This document shows positions 51,455 through 59,458 of a stretch of 64,000 bases of DNA, piece by piece. Made by a program: the position numbers and the translations under genes. Every line of letters begins with the position of its first letter. The first letter of the stretch is position 1. Under the pieces are notes generated by a model that did no database searches, was not told the DNA's origin, and saw only the letters and a list, made by a program, of their open reading frames with translations. Source of the stretch: Halothece sp964463655 (GTDB taxonomy: Bacteria > Cyanobacteriota > Cyanobacteriia > Cyanobacteriales > Rubidibacteraceae); the NCBI GenBank assembly GCA_964463655.1, contig CAYXDG010000002.1, positions 24,883-88,882 of the forward strand, in the 5' to 3' direction.

Positions 51455-51874
51455 TTATTCGCCACTGATATGAATAATAATTTCTCGATTCTGAGGGCGA
51501 TCGCGATGTTCCCAAACATAGATTCCTTGCCATGTTCCTAACATTAATTGTCCCTGATTTATGGGGATTTGTTCTGAGGTTTTCGTCAGCACCGATCGAA
51601 TATGTGCTGGCATATCATCGCTTCCTTCTGCGTTGTGAACATAGAGACTGCTGTCTTCGGGAACTAATTTCTTAAAAAAGTTAGATAAGTCGGTTAGAAC
51701 ATCAGGATCAGCGTTTTCTTGGATAATTAAACTGGCTGAAGTGTGGCGGATAAATACTGTACAGAGTCCTCTTTCGACCCCTGATTGCGCCACGATTGAT
51801 TCTACTTTTGAGGTGATTTTATGGAGACACTTTCCTGTTGTTTTAACGGCGATCGTGGTTTGATAATGGCTCAT
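51455..51874 (-). CDS. YjbQ family protein
   Basis: 139 residues from ATG 51874. The conserved blocks are SHYQTTIAVKTTGKCLHKIT, GLCTVFIRHTSASLIIQENA, AEGSDDMPAHIRSVLT and QLMLGTWQGIYVWEHRDRPQ. These define the YjbQ/UPF0047 family (His-rich metal-type site, HTSASL and HIRS). Some members complement thiamine phosphate synthase. It lies downstream of a 28-residue frame and the MurG-like gene on the same strand. Confidence 0.9.
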   Translation of the reverse strand: MSHYQTTIAVKTTGKCLHKITSKVESIVAQSGVERGLCTVFIRHTSASLIIQENADPDVLTDLSNFFKKLVPEDSSLYVHNAEGSDDMPAHIRSVLTKTSEQIPINQGQLMLGTWQGIYVWEHRDRPQNREIIIHISGE

Positions 51875-51894
51875 AATCAATGAATAATGAATAA

Positions 51895-51981
51895 TTAACT
51901 GTCTGGGTCTTCTTCTGCTTTGGCTAAAACTTCGGTGATAGAGGTGGGGAGGTCTTCAGAAACGGGGGTAGAATCAGACAT
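51895..51981 (-). CDS. Putative 28-residue acidic small protein
   Basis: A frame from ATG 51981 to TAA 51895 encodes MSDSTPVSEDLPTSITEVLA followed by KAEEDPDS. It is between the MurG-like gene and yjbQ on the same strand, with about 20 bases on each side, as if part of the operon. The ribosome site is weak (AAGAA). Acidic and Ser/Thr-rich composition is not random, but no homologue is known to me. Confidence 0.35.
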   Translation of the reverse strand: MSDSTPVSEDLPTSITEVLAKAEEDPDS

Positions 51982-52002
51982 AATTCTTATTTGAGTGATG
52001 GG

Positions 52003-53088
52003 CTATTTCAGACTTAAAAAATAATCCGCGATCGCGCTGGCAATTGTTTCTGTGCCGTCTTTGAGAGGTTTCTCGGTGCTGCGGGGAGGTTTTGGAGATG
52101 CTTTGAGAAAGTCCCAATTTCCCTCAAAAAACGAGGATTGAGAAAGAATTTGATGGTGGCTGTAATTTTCAATTCCTTCCAATAAGAGGGCTGATTCCGC
52201 AAAATTATCCCGACGTAAAGAGATAATGGGAATCCCGACCCGCAAGGCTTCAGAAAAGGTACTATATCCCGGTTTAGAAACCACTCGTCCTGAGACAGGC
52301 ATAAAATCCAATGGACGATACTGATGATCAGCCACTTTTAGGAGGTTAGGAAGATCGGGCGCTTGCCGATCGAAGGTGATAAATTGCCAGTCTGTAAAAC
52401 ATTGTAAATTTTCATAAGGGATTTTGTGTAACCCCAACCCGCCAAAAGAAAGTAAAATTGTTCTCTCTTGCGGTTTGGTTAAGTGGAAGGTTTCTCGGAT
52501 TTCCTCAGCACTCCATTGAGGAACCCCCCCTGTTAACCCCACATCGGTTATATTGGGGAAAGCGTTCATGGGTTCGTGCATCGGGAGACGAAAGGTGCGA
52601 TCGCTGTCGCCATAACCCTCACTAAACCAGTTGGCTAATTCTGTGAAACTTTCTCCCCAATGGCGATAAATAAAATCCCAACCAAAGTTACTAATTGACC
52701 AACAAGGAATCCCCGCGGTTTTCGCAATTTTCCCAGCGAGAGCGGGAATATCCGCAATCATTAAACTCGCTCCTTGCTGCTGAATAAATTCAGCCTCTGC
52801 TTGAACAATTTTATCTTCCTTGGCTTTAATTTGTTCTAATGCTTGGCGAGTTGCCTTTAAATCCATTTGAATGCTGTCACTTTGTACCACTCCCACATCG
52901 AGGGCGCGATCGCGTTGTAAAAATTCTCCAGAGAGATATGATCGGATTAACCAATCAGGAACTTTAGTAACCAATATAGGTCGTAAATCAGGGAGCAATT
53001 TTTGAGCCGCCGCTGCAACGGAAACAGCCCGCACCGCATGACCAAACCCGTGACTGGTAATCGCCACATAAAGCACTTGATGAGACAT
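52003..53088 (-). CDS. MurG-like glycosyltransferase-fold protein (related to L-arabinokinase N-domain)
   Basis: 361 residues. VAITSHGFGHAVRAVSVAAA at the N-terminus is the glycine/histidine motif of GT28/MurG-type proteins and of the N-terminal domain of plant L-arabinokinase. The acceptor half includes IADIPALAGKIAKTAGIPCW, SISNFGWDFIYRHW and the donor-binding half ILLSFGGLGLHKIPYENLQC and GRVVSKPGYSTFSEALRVGI. The sugar donor and acceptor are unknown. The protein is soluble. It appears to head a small operon with the tiny acidic frame and yjbQ. Confidence 0.78.
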   Translation of the reverse strand: MSHQVLYVAITSHGFGHAVRAVSVAAAAQKLLPDLRPILVTKVPDWLIRSYLSGEFLQRDRALDVGVVQSDSIQMDLKATRQALEQIKAKEDKIVQAEAEFIQQQGASLMIADIPALAGKIAKTAGIPCWSISNFGWDFIYRHWGESFTELANWFSEGYGDSDRTFRLPMHEPMNAFPNITDVGLTGGVPQWSAEEIRETFHLTKPQERTILLSFGGLGLHKIPYENLQCFTDWQFITFDRQAPDLPNLLKVADHQYRPLDFMPVSGRVVSKPGYSTFSEALRVGIPIISLRRDNFAESALLLEGIENYSHHQILSQSSFFEGNWDFLKASPKPPRSTEKPLKDGTETIASAIADYFLSLK

Positions 53089-53164
53089 GATGAATGATAA
53101 TCCCTCAATTGAACAATCTTCAATTAATTGTAAAGTGATTTAGAATTGGGAGGAAGTGACTGCT

Positions 53165-53215
53165 ATGGCTAACCAAGAAATCAAAGTGAACAGCGATCGC
53201 ACCGTGAGCGCTTGA
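53165..53215 (+). pseudogene. Possible remnant of a small gene with a strong ribosome site
   Basis: GGGAGGAAG lies 11 bases before ATG 53165, which encodes MANQEIKVNSDRTVSA and a TGA. A shift of one base at the end continues into a charged helical-looking frame (ERLKMVAETQGKRQVELRIF). Good initiation signals followed by a quick stop suggest a frameshifted small gene, but chance is possible. Confidence 0.25.
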
Positions 53216-53375
53216 AGATGGTCGCAGAGACCCAAGGGAAAAGGCAAGTTGAGTTAAGAATCTTCTGGCTGCATCAAAATGAATTATTGCTTGGCTACTT
53301 CATTTGAGTATAAATGAGATATAATTCTAATCAATTTCTGAGACTTTTATCAGGATTTAGAGGATTTTTAAACTT

Positions 53376-54161
53376 ATGTCTATCTTAAATTTAACTAAAA
53401 GTTCGCTGCAACGGTTGGGTCTTTATGAATCTCTAAAAAAGCTAACTACGCTAATTCAGTCTCAACCCAAAATTTCCTCAAGGTGTTCTTTCCCCAGAGC
53501 AAAGATTATTGAATTACCAGAATATCAAGCAATATTTATTTCCATTCCGAAAGTCGCTAGCTCAAGTATGCTCTTATTTTGTTCTCATTTATTAAAATTA
53601 GAAATTCCTGAAGGTTCAGGAGTACATCAATATTTTGATAATCATCCCAGTTTGGCGAGGGAAGATTTAAGTGCTAACAAATACGCAAATTATTGGAAAT
53701 TTTGTTTTGTGAGAAATCCTTGGGATCGTTTAGTGTCTTGTTATCTGAATAAAATTAAAGATGATCCTGATTATACTCGTAAAACGTTCATCAATGGCGT
53801 TCATTTTACCTTTCATCGCTATGGTTTATTTGAAGCGGGAATGTCATTTGCGGATTTTGTGCAAGCGGTGGTCACGATTCCTGATGAAGAAGCTGATTCT
53901 CATTTCTGTTCTCAGCACGTTTTTATTCTGGATGAAAAGAATGAATATTTGGTTGATTTTATTGGTAAATTTGAGCAAATTAAAACGGATTTAGAGGTTA
54001 TTTGCGATCGCCTTGGGGTCTCTAATTTTGAGTTACCTCATCGGAAAAAAAGTGAGCGCCAACCTTACCAAGATTACTATACACCAGGGTTAATTGAGTT
54101 GGTTGCCGAGCGCTACTCCCGTGATCTTGAACTTTTTAACTATCAGTATGAAAAAGAATAA
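53376..54161 (+). CDS. Sulfotransferase family protein
   Basis: 261 residues. The 5'-phosphosulfate loop is IFISIPKVASSSMLLFCSH (about 50-68) and the 3'-phosphate motif is CFVRNPWDRLVSCYLNKIKD (about 108-127). These are PAPS-binding signatures of carbohydrate-type (Sulfotransfer_2) enzymes. The protein is soluble with no Golgi-type anchor. Cyanobacteria make sulfated exopolysaccharides, so a polysaccharide substrate is plausible but unproven. AT-rich composition and isolation hint at an accessory gene. Confidence 0.82.
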   Translation: MSILNLTKSSLQRLGLYESLKKLTTLIQSQPKISSRCSFPRAKIIELPEYQAIFISIPKVASSSMLLFCSHLLKLEIPEGSGVHQYFDNHPSLAREDLSANKYANYWKFCFVRNPWDRLVSCYLNKIKDDPDYTRKTFINGVHFTFHRYGLFEAGMSFADFVQAVVTIPDEEADSHFCSQHVFILDEKNEYLVDFIGKFEQIKTDLEVICDRLGVSNFELPHRKKSERQPYQDYYTPGLIELVAERYSRDLELFNYQYEKE

Positions 54162-54196
54162 AGCGGGTTGGTTTATTTAGCGAAGAAAAAAATTAA

Positions 54197-54221
54197 GCCC
54201 ACCCTAAAATTTAAGATGGGC
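54197..54221 (-). terminator. GCCCA/TGGGC hairpin with T-tract on the minus strand
   Basis: GCCCA (54197-54201) and TGGGC (54217-54221), with additional A/T pairs inside, are followed on the minus strand by TTAATTTTTTT. It is placed just after the small minus-strand membrane protein gene, so it probably terminates it. Confidence 0.6.
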
Positions 54222-54246
54222 GATTAATAATCCTCTCGACAGAAAA

Positions 54247-54387
54247 TTATTCAATTGCGTAAGCCACTTGTAACGCCCAGACAATTAAAGTGGCGATCGC
54301 GCCTAAAATAATAACAGAAGAAATCGCTACCACCACAGGCTTATCCGCCCCACTAAACTTCATGATACCGCGATCGAGGTCAGACAT
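54247..54387 (-). CDS. 46-residue single-span membrane protein, possibly a photosystem accessory subunit
   Basis: ATG 54387, with GGAG nine bases upstream, opens a 46-residue frame starting MSDLDRGIMKFSGADKPVVV; residues about 18-42 are one hydrophobic span (AISSVIILGAIATLIVWALQ) and the end is VAYAIE. Size, composition and the short soluble start resemble the tiny bitopic proteins bound to cyanobacterial photosystems and HLIP complexes; Psb35 (Ssl2148-type) is a candidate that I cannot confirm. A terminator follows its stop. Confidence 0.65.
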   Translation of the reverse strand: MSDLDRGIMKFSGADKPVVVAISSVIILGAIATLIVWALQVAYAIE

Positions 54388-54583
54388 GGTTCTTAACTCC
54401 ATCTGAAAAAATACTTAACAACCATCATGGTAGCAAACTATCTTGGTTCTTTGTTTGCTGGTCACTGAATGACTGATGAGTGATCCAAGGAAAAATATTG
54501 TTATCTTTAAAGGAGAGAGATCAACTGTAACTCTCCCTGTTTTCGAGATTGTTAAGAGATTATAAACAATTTGCTTGATTTTG

Positions 54584-55921
54584 ATGACTGACTTAAAAAC
54601 GATTCAATCTTACGGGTTTCAAGGATGGCGAAAGCTGATTAGATTCTTAGCAGACTTGCGTTTAGCGATTATTTTGCTACTGGCGATCGCGCTGTTTAGC
54701 ATTTCTGGTACAGTAATTGAACAAGGGCAAAGTCTTGCTTTCTATCAAACCAACTATCCAGAAGACCCCGCTTTGTTCGGATTTTTATCTTGGAAAGTGA
54801 TTCTCGCTCTTGGCTTAGACCACGTTTATACAACATGGTGGTTTATTAGCTTGCTGGTTTGGTTTGGAAGTAGTTTAACCGCTTGTAGCTTCACCCGCCA
54901 AATTCCGACGCTCAAATCAGCACGACGTTGGGAATATTATAAACGTCCCAGTCAGTTTGAAAAACTAGCTCTAAGCACCGAACTTCCCAACACTTCTATG
55001 GCAGGGGTGATTCCTAAATTAGAAAAACATCACTATAAAATCTTTCAAGAGGGAAATCAACTCTACGCTCGCAAAGGAATCATTGGACGCATCGGACCGA
55101 TCATTGTTCATATTAGTATGTTAATCATTCTTTTGGGCGCGATTTGGGGAGCATTTACAGGGTTTATAGCGCAAGAGATGGTCGCGACAGGAGAAACCTT
55201 CCAAGTCAAGAATATTTTTGAAGCGGGGAAACTTTCTCAAATTCCCCAAGATTGGAAAGTTCATGTCAATGATTTCTGGATTGATTACACGAGAGATGGG
55301 AACATTGATCAGTTTTATTCGGATTTATCCATTGTTGATTTAGAGGGAAACGAACTCAAACAAAAAACCATCCATGTTAATCAACCTCTGCGTTATGATG
55401 GTGTTACCTTCTACCAAACTGATTGGGGAATCGCAGGAATCAAAGTTCAAATCAATAATAGTCCCATTTTCCGACTGCCTATGGCAAAATTAAATCGAGA
55501 GGGAGAAGGAAATTTATGGGGAGCGTGGGTCCCCGTTAAACCAGACCTTAGTGAAGGGGTTTCGTTGCTGACTCGCGACCTGAAAGGGACTCTTTTAGTT
55601 TATGATACGGCAGGAGAACTAACAGGTGTGGTAAGGTCTGGGATGGGAATTGAAGTAGAAGGGATTACCTTGAAGGTAAAAGACTTAATTGGTTCAACAG
55701 GATTACAAATTAAAGCGGATCCTGGTGTCCCCATTGTTTACACTGGTTTTGCTTTGCTGATGGTAGGAGTGATGATGAGTTATGTGTCTCACTCTCAGAT
55801 TTGGGTGTTAGCAACGGAAAATTCTCTGTATTTAGGGGGAAAAACTAACCGCGCTCAAGTTGGCTTTGAAAAGGAATTTTTAGAACTTGTCAGCAGTCAT
55901 CATTCAGCAATTAACAATTAG
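54584..55921 (+). CDS. ccs1: Cytochrome c biogenesis protein Ccs1/CcsB
   Basis: 445 residues from ATG 54584 (TTG codons upstream are less likely). Ccs1 is the System II partner of CcsA; together they deliver and attach haem to apocytochromes f and c6 in the thylakoid lumen. Membrane segments are at about 20-40 (LRLAIILLLAIALFSISGTV), 75-100, 165-190 and near 375-395 (VYTGFALLMVGVMMSYVSHS), with a large lumenal domain between. AFYQTNYPEDPALFGFLSWK and DGVTFYQTDWGIAG are family blocks. Its 3' end overlaps that of pyrB by 11 bases in convergent orientation. Confidence 0.93.
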   Translation: MTDLKTIQSYGFQGWRKLIRFLADLRLAIILLLAIALFSISGTVIEQGQSLAFYQTNYPEDPALFGFLSWKVILALGLDHVYTTWWFISLLVWFGSSLTACSFTRQIPTLKSARRWEYYKRPSQFEKLALSTELPNTSMAGVIPKLEKHHYKIFQEGNQLYARKGIIGRIGPIIVHISMLIILLGAIWGAFTGFIAQEMVATGETFQVKNIFEAGKLSQIPQDWKVHVNDFWIDYTRDGNIDQFYSDLSIVDLEGNELKQKTIHVNQPLRYDGVTFYQTDWGIAGIKVQINNSPIFRLPMAKLNREGEGNLWGAWVPVKPDLSEGVSLLTRDLKGTLLVYDTAGELTGVVRSGMGIEVEGITLKVKDLIGSTGLQIKADPGVPIVYTGFALLMVGVMMSYVSHSQIWVLATENSLYLGGKTNRAQVGFEKEFLELVSSHHSAINN

Positions 55922-56921
55922 ATGTGCCAATTAGATATAATATTGCCATCCGCACCGCAACCCCACTGGTGACTTGTTGGGAAATCAAACTCAAGTTGGG
56001 ATCGTCCATTAATTCGGAACTGATTTCAACCCCCCGATTAACAGGACCTGGATGGAGGATTTTTACGCCATTTTGGGCGAGGAAAACGCGATCGCGGGTA
56101 ATTCCAAACCGTTGATGATATTCCCTTAAACTGGGCAATAAATGGTCGCTCATGCGTTCTTTCTGCAACCGCAGGGTCATGATAAAATCAGCATTAGCTA
56201 AGGCGGGTTCTATCTCCCAGTGACAGGAAACGCGATCGGGTAGCGTCTCCGAAAGAGAATCGGGCAAAAAGTCTTGAAATGCTTTGGGTAAAAGGGTTGG
56301 GGGCGCTGCTAGATGAACCGTTGCGCCCATTGCGGTTAAACTGTAAAGGTTAGAACGAGCAACGCGAGAATGTAAAATGTCCCCAATGATCGCGATCTTT
56401 TTCCCTGCTAAAAACTGATGAGGAGAAGACGGAGAAAGCAACTGATACAGCGTAAACAAATCTAACAGTGCTTGGGAGGGATGTTCATGTTGTCCATCTC
56501 CAGCATTGAGAATGCTAACATTACTTTCTAAATCATCCATCTCCGCAGCAATGGTATGGGGGACACCTGCTTGATGATGACGGATGACCATAATATTAGC
56601 ACCCATCGCCATATAAGTTTTTGCGGTGTCTAAAATTGTCTCCCCTTTCGTCAGAGAAGAAGCACTTCCTGTAAAATTAAGGGTATCTGCGGACAAGCGT
56701 TTGGCTGCTAATTCAAAACTGCTACGAGTGCGGGTAGAAGGTTCAAAAAAGAGATTTGCTACCACTTGTCCTTGTAGCGCTGGCACTTTTTTTGTGCGAC
56801 GCGATAACACCTCACGAAAACTATCAGCAGTTTCTAAGAGGGTTTCATATTCTTGGGGGGTAAAGGTTTCTAAAGAGAGGACATGGCGCTTTATCCAAGG
56901 GGGAGTGGTTGTTGTTGTCAT
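55911..56921 (-). CDS. pyrB: Aspartate carbamoyltransferase, catalytic subunit
   Basis: Second step of pyrimidine synthesis. 336 residues from ATG 56921. FFEPSTRTRSSFELAAKRL is the carbamoyl-phosphate loop; DTAKTYMAMGANIMVIRHHQ, ILNAGDGQHEHPSQALLDLF and IIGDILHSRVARSNLYSLTA follow, and KILHPGPVNRGVEI ends the aspartate domain. ATG overlaps the rlmN stop by four bases (ATGA), so translation is coupled. No pyrI regulatory subunit is nearby, as expected in cyanobacteria. No PyrR-type leader is visible. Confidence 0.97.
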   Translation of the reverse strand: MTTTTTPPWIKRHVLSLETFTPQEYETLLETADSFREVLSRRTKKVPALQGQVVANLFFEPSTRTRSSFELAAKRLSADTLNFTGSASSLTKGETILDTAKTYMAMGANIMVIRHHQAGVPHTIAAEMDDLESNVSILNAGDGQHEHPSQALLDLFTLYQLLSPSSPHQFLAGKKIAIIGDILHSRVARSNLYSLTAMGATVHLAAPPTLLPKAFQDFLPDSLSETLPDRVSCHWEIEPALANADFIMTLRLQKERMSDHLLPSLREYHQRFGITRDRVFLAQNGVKILHPGPVNRGVEISSELMDDPNLSLISQQVTSGVAVRMAILYLIGTSNC

Positions 56922-57937
56922 TGCATCTGATTGGCTCGTAATTGTCCACAAGCAGCATCAGCATCTAACCCGCGAGAGTAGCGGACACTAACGGCAATTT
57001 TAGCGTCTTCTAGCGCGGTTTGGAAGGCTTGAATCTGTTCTTTGTTAGGACGTTGATAATCAACCTCGCTGATGGGATTGTAGGGAATGAGATTAACATG
57101 AGTTTGAAACCCTCGTATCAATTTTGCTAACTCTTCTGCGTGGTCTGGGGTATCATTCACACCTGATAACAAGATATACTCAAAACTAACCCGACGGTGT
57201 GTTTTCTCTACATACTCTCGACAGTCAGCAATTAATTCTGTGAGAGGATAACCGCCACCACTGGGGACAAGGTGTTCCCGTAGGGTTTGATTGGGTGCGT
57301 GGAGACTAATCGCAAGGGTGATTTGTAGTTTTTCCTTGGCTAATCTCGGAATCTGTTGCGGAATCCCCACACTAGAGACAGTCAGGTTACGTTGTCCAAT
57401 TCCCACGTCTTTGTTTAGAGATTTGACGGCTGCGACCACTGGTTTTAAGTTTAACAGAGGTTCGCCCATTCCCATAAAGACTACATGACTGACTCGCTGT
57501 TGGAAGTCTTCCGCAACGGTTAACACCTGATCAACGATTTCATGAGTGCTAAGATTGCGGGTAAATCCTCCTTTCCCAGTAGCGCAAAAATCACACTTCA
57601 TGGGACATCCCACTTGGGAAGAGACACACACGGTTAAGCGTTTAGCTGTGGGAATACCAACGGTTTCTATGACTTCCCCATCATGGAGACGAAGGAGATA
57701 TTTTCGCGTTTGATCTGATGCGATGCTACGATGGGCGATCGCCGATCGCCCAATATTTTCATCTCCTAATTCTTCCCGCCAATGTTTCGGAAATACTGTG
57801 ATTTCATGCAGCGATCGCGCTCCTTTTTGATATAGCCACTGGTGTAGCTGTTTCCCACGATATGCGGGTTGTCCTTGTTTTTGTACCCACTCGGTTAACT
57901 CTTCTAGAGATTTTCCTAATAATGTTGATTGATTCAA
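56918..57937 (-). CDS. rlmN: 23S rRNA (adenine2503-C2)/tRNA methyltransferase RlmN
   Basis: Radical-SAM methyltransferase, 339 residues. CPMKCDFCATGKGGF is the CxxxCxxC iron-sulfur motif, with VFMGMGEPLLNLKPVVAAVK and QRNLTVSSVGIPQQIP after it; the methyl-carrying Cys is near the C-terminus in DADAACGQLRANQ. It modifies A2503 of 23S rRNA and A37 of certain tRNAs and aids decoding accuracy. It is complete, and has a four-base overlap with pyrB. Confidence 0.96.
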   Translation of the reverse strand: MNQSTLLGKSLEELTEWVQKQGQPAYRGKQLHQWLYQKGARSLHEITVFPKHWREELGDENIGRSAIAHRSIASDQTRKYLLRLHDGEVIETVGIPTAKRLTVCVSSQVGCPMKCDFCATGKGGFTRNLSTHEIVDQVLTVAEDFQQRVSHVVFMGMGEPLLNLKPVVAAVKSLNKDVGIGQRNLTVSSVGIPQQIPRLAKEKLQITLAISLHAPNQTLREHLVPSGGGYPLTELIADCREYVEKTHRRVSFEYILLSGVNDTPDHAEELAKLIRGFQTHVNLIPYNPISEVDYQRPNKEQIQAFQTALEDAKIAVSVRYSRGLDADAACGQLRANQMQ

Positions 57938-58039
57938 TGTTATCCTCCCTTATTTTCTCTGTATGGTTTACCTTGTTCACAATAACGGTTATTTTCTTTA
58001 TGTATGTAGGGGTGATGCAACCCCGACAATTATGTCATT

Positions 58040-59332
58040 TTATTTCTTAGAAAGGGGATGATTCTTTCTAATTCTAGGAGGAATGACATGAGGACTAACC
58101 TGATAGAGTTGAGCAGCTTTTGACATCTCTAATTTTAGCAAATGTTCTTCTCCTAAAGGAAACCATTCTTCTATTTTTCCCGATTCAATTTCTAAAACTT
58201 TCATAATTTCTTGGGCGACGGCTTTCGCTAATAATGGCGGAACAGAGTTGCCAATTTGTCGAAAACCATGCCATTTTGTCACATGAAATCGAAACCAGTC
58301 TGGGTAAGAATGCAATCTTGCTGCTTCTCTAACTGTAATACATCTGGGAAGATGGGGATGAATGGGACGAGGAGAAGTATAAGCACCTCGACTGCTGGGA
58401 GTTCCTGCTCTTAAAGTGTTACAAATACCATCAGGATCGAGTTTATAAAAACGACTAATGGGTTCAGTTTTTCCAGGTGGGGTTTCGGCAAATCTTGCCA
58501 TTGATTTTTCAGTGTGTTTGGTTCTTAAACTTGCCGTTAAAAGACTGGAGTCATAAGTTCTAGGATAGCTGTAATCATCTTTTATTCTATCGTTTTGTCG
58601 TAACTGACTGCCATAAAAACTAGGTTTCCCAAACTCTGCTTTCACGGTATCTTGGGTTAAAAGTTCAGGATAGTTTTCGATGATGGGTAAATCAATCAGT
58701 GCATCTTTTACGGTTGGACTATCAGGAAAATTACCTTTACTTTTAGGGTATTTTGTTGTAAGGTCGGGATAGTTTAGCAGAAGGCGATCGCTGCGACTTC
58801 CTAATAAAAATAACCGCTTGCGATTTTGAGGAACACCAAAGTTAACGGCATTTAAAACTTGATAAGGAAGTTGAACCTGATAGCTATTTGTCTGAAACTG
58901 TTCGATTAATTCTTGCAATAATTGCTGTGATTGCCCAATCGCCATTCCTGCAACATTTTCCATGACAAAGTATTTCGGGTTTAATTCTAAAACCAGTCTC
59001 AAAAAATGAAACACTAAAGCATTTCTTTCGTCTTCTAAAACCCGCTTGCCAATTAAAGAAAAGCCCTGACAAGGCGGTCCCCCACAAACCACATCAATGT
59101 CTTGATTTTGAATCAAGGAAGACTGTCTAATTTGAGCAGCAGTAATATTTCTAACATCTTGACAAATCACTGACCAAAAGGGAAAATTAAACTTATGAGC
59201 AGCACAATGAATGGGGTCAATTTCCACAGAGGCGAGGACATCAAACCCTGCTTGTTCAAAGCCTAATGTCATCCCTCCCACTCCTGCAAATAAATCCACT
59301 GCGATCGGTCGTTTTCTGGTCAGCATATTCAT
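58040..59332 (-). CDS. DNA (cytosine-5) methyltransferase, likely CGATCG-specific
   Basis: 430 residues. C5-MTase motifs in order: I AVDLFAGVGGMTLGFEQAGF, IV GGPPCQGFSLIGKR with the catalytic Cys, VI YFVMENVAGM, VIII FGVPQNRKRLFLLG, and IX/X ITVREAARLHSYPDWF and FRQIGNSVPPLLAKAVAQEI. The last stretch and EPISRFYKLDPDGICNTLRA strongly recall, from memory, the solitary cyanobacterial enzyme M.Ssp6803I, which methylates CGATCG, the core of HIP1. No restriction endonuclease gene adjoins. Specificity is inference. Confidence 0.87.
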   Translation of the reverse strand: MNMLTRKRPIAVDLFAGVGGMTLGFEQAGFDVLASVEIDPIHCAAHKFNFPFWSVICQDVRNITAAQIRQSSLIQNQDIDVVCGGPPCQGFSLIGKRVLEDERNALVFHFLRLVLELNPKYFVMENVAGMAIGQSQQLLQELIEQFQTNSYQVQLPYQVLNAVNFGVPQNRKRLFLLGSRSDRLLLNYPDLTTKYPKSKGNFPDSPTVKDALIDLPIIENYPELLTQDTVKAEFGKPSFYGSQLRQNDRIKDDYSYPRTYDSSLLTASLRTKHTEKSMARFAETPPGKTEPISRFYKLDPDGICNTLRAGTPSSRGAYTSPRPIHPHLPRCITVREAARLHSYPDWFRFHVTKWHGFRQIGNSVPPLLAKAVAQEIMKVLEIESGKIEEWFPLGEEHLLKLEMSKAAQLYQVSPHVIPPRIRKNHPLSKK

Positions 59333-59458
59333 GGAAATCGTACAATTCCTAGCTTAATCTAGAACTTGTAGTTTAGCAGATATTTTCCCTAATGAACCAT
59401 ACCCTTAATTACTGTAACTTTACTTTTTCAAAACGGTATAATGACTCATGACCAATTG

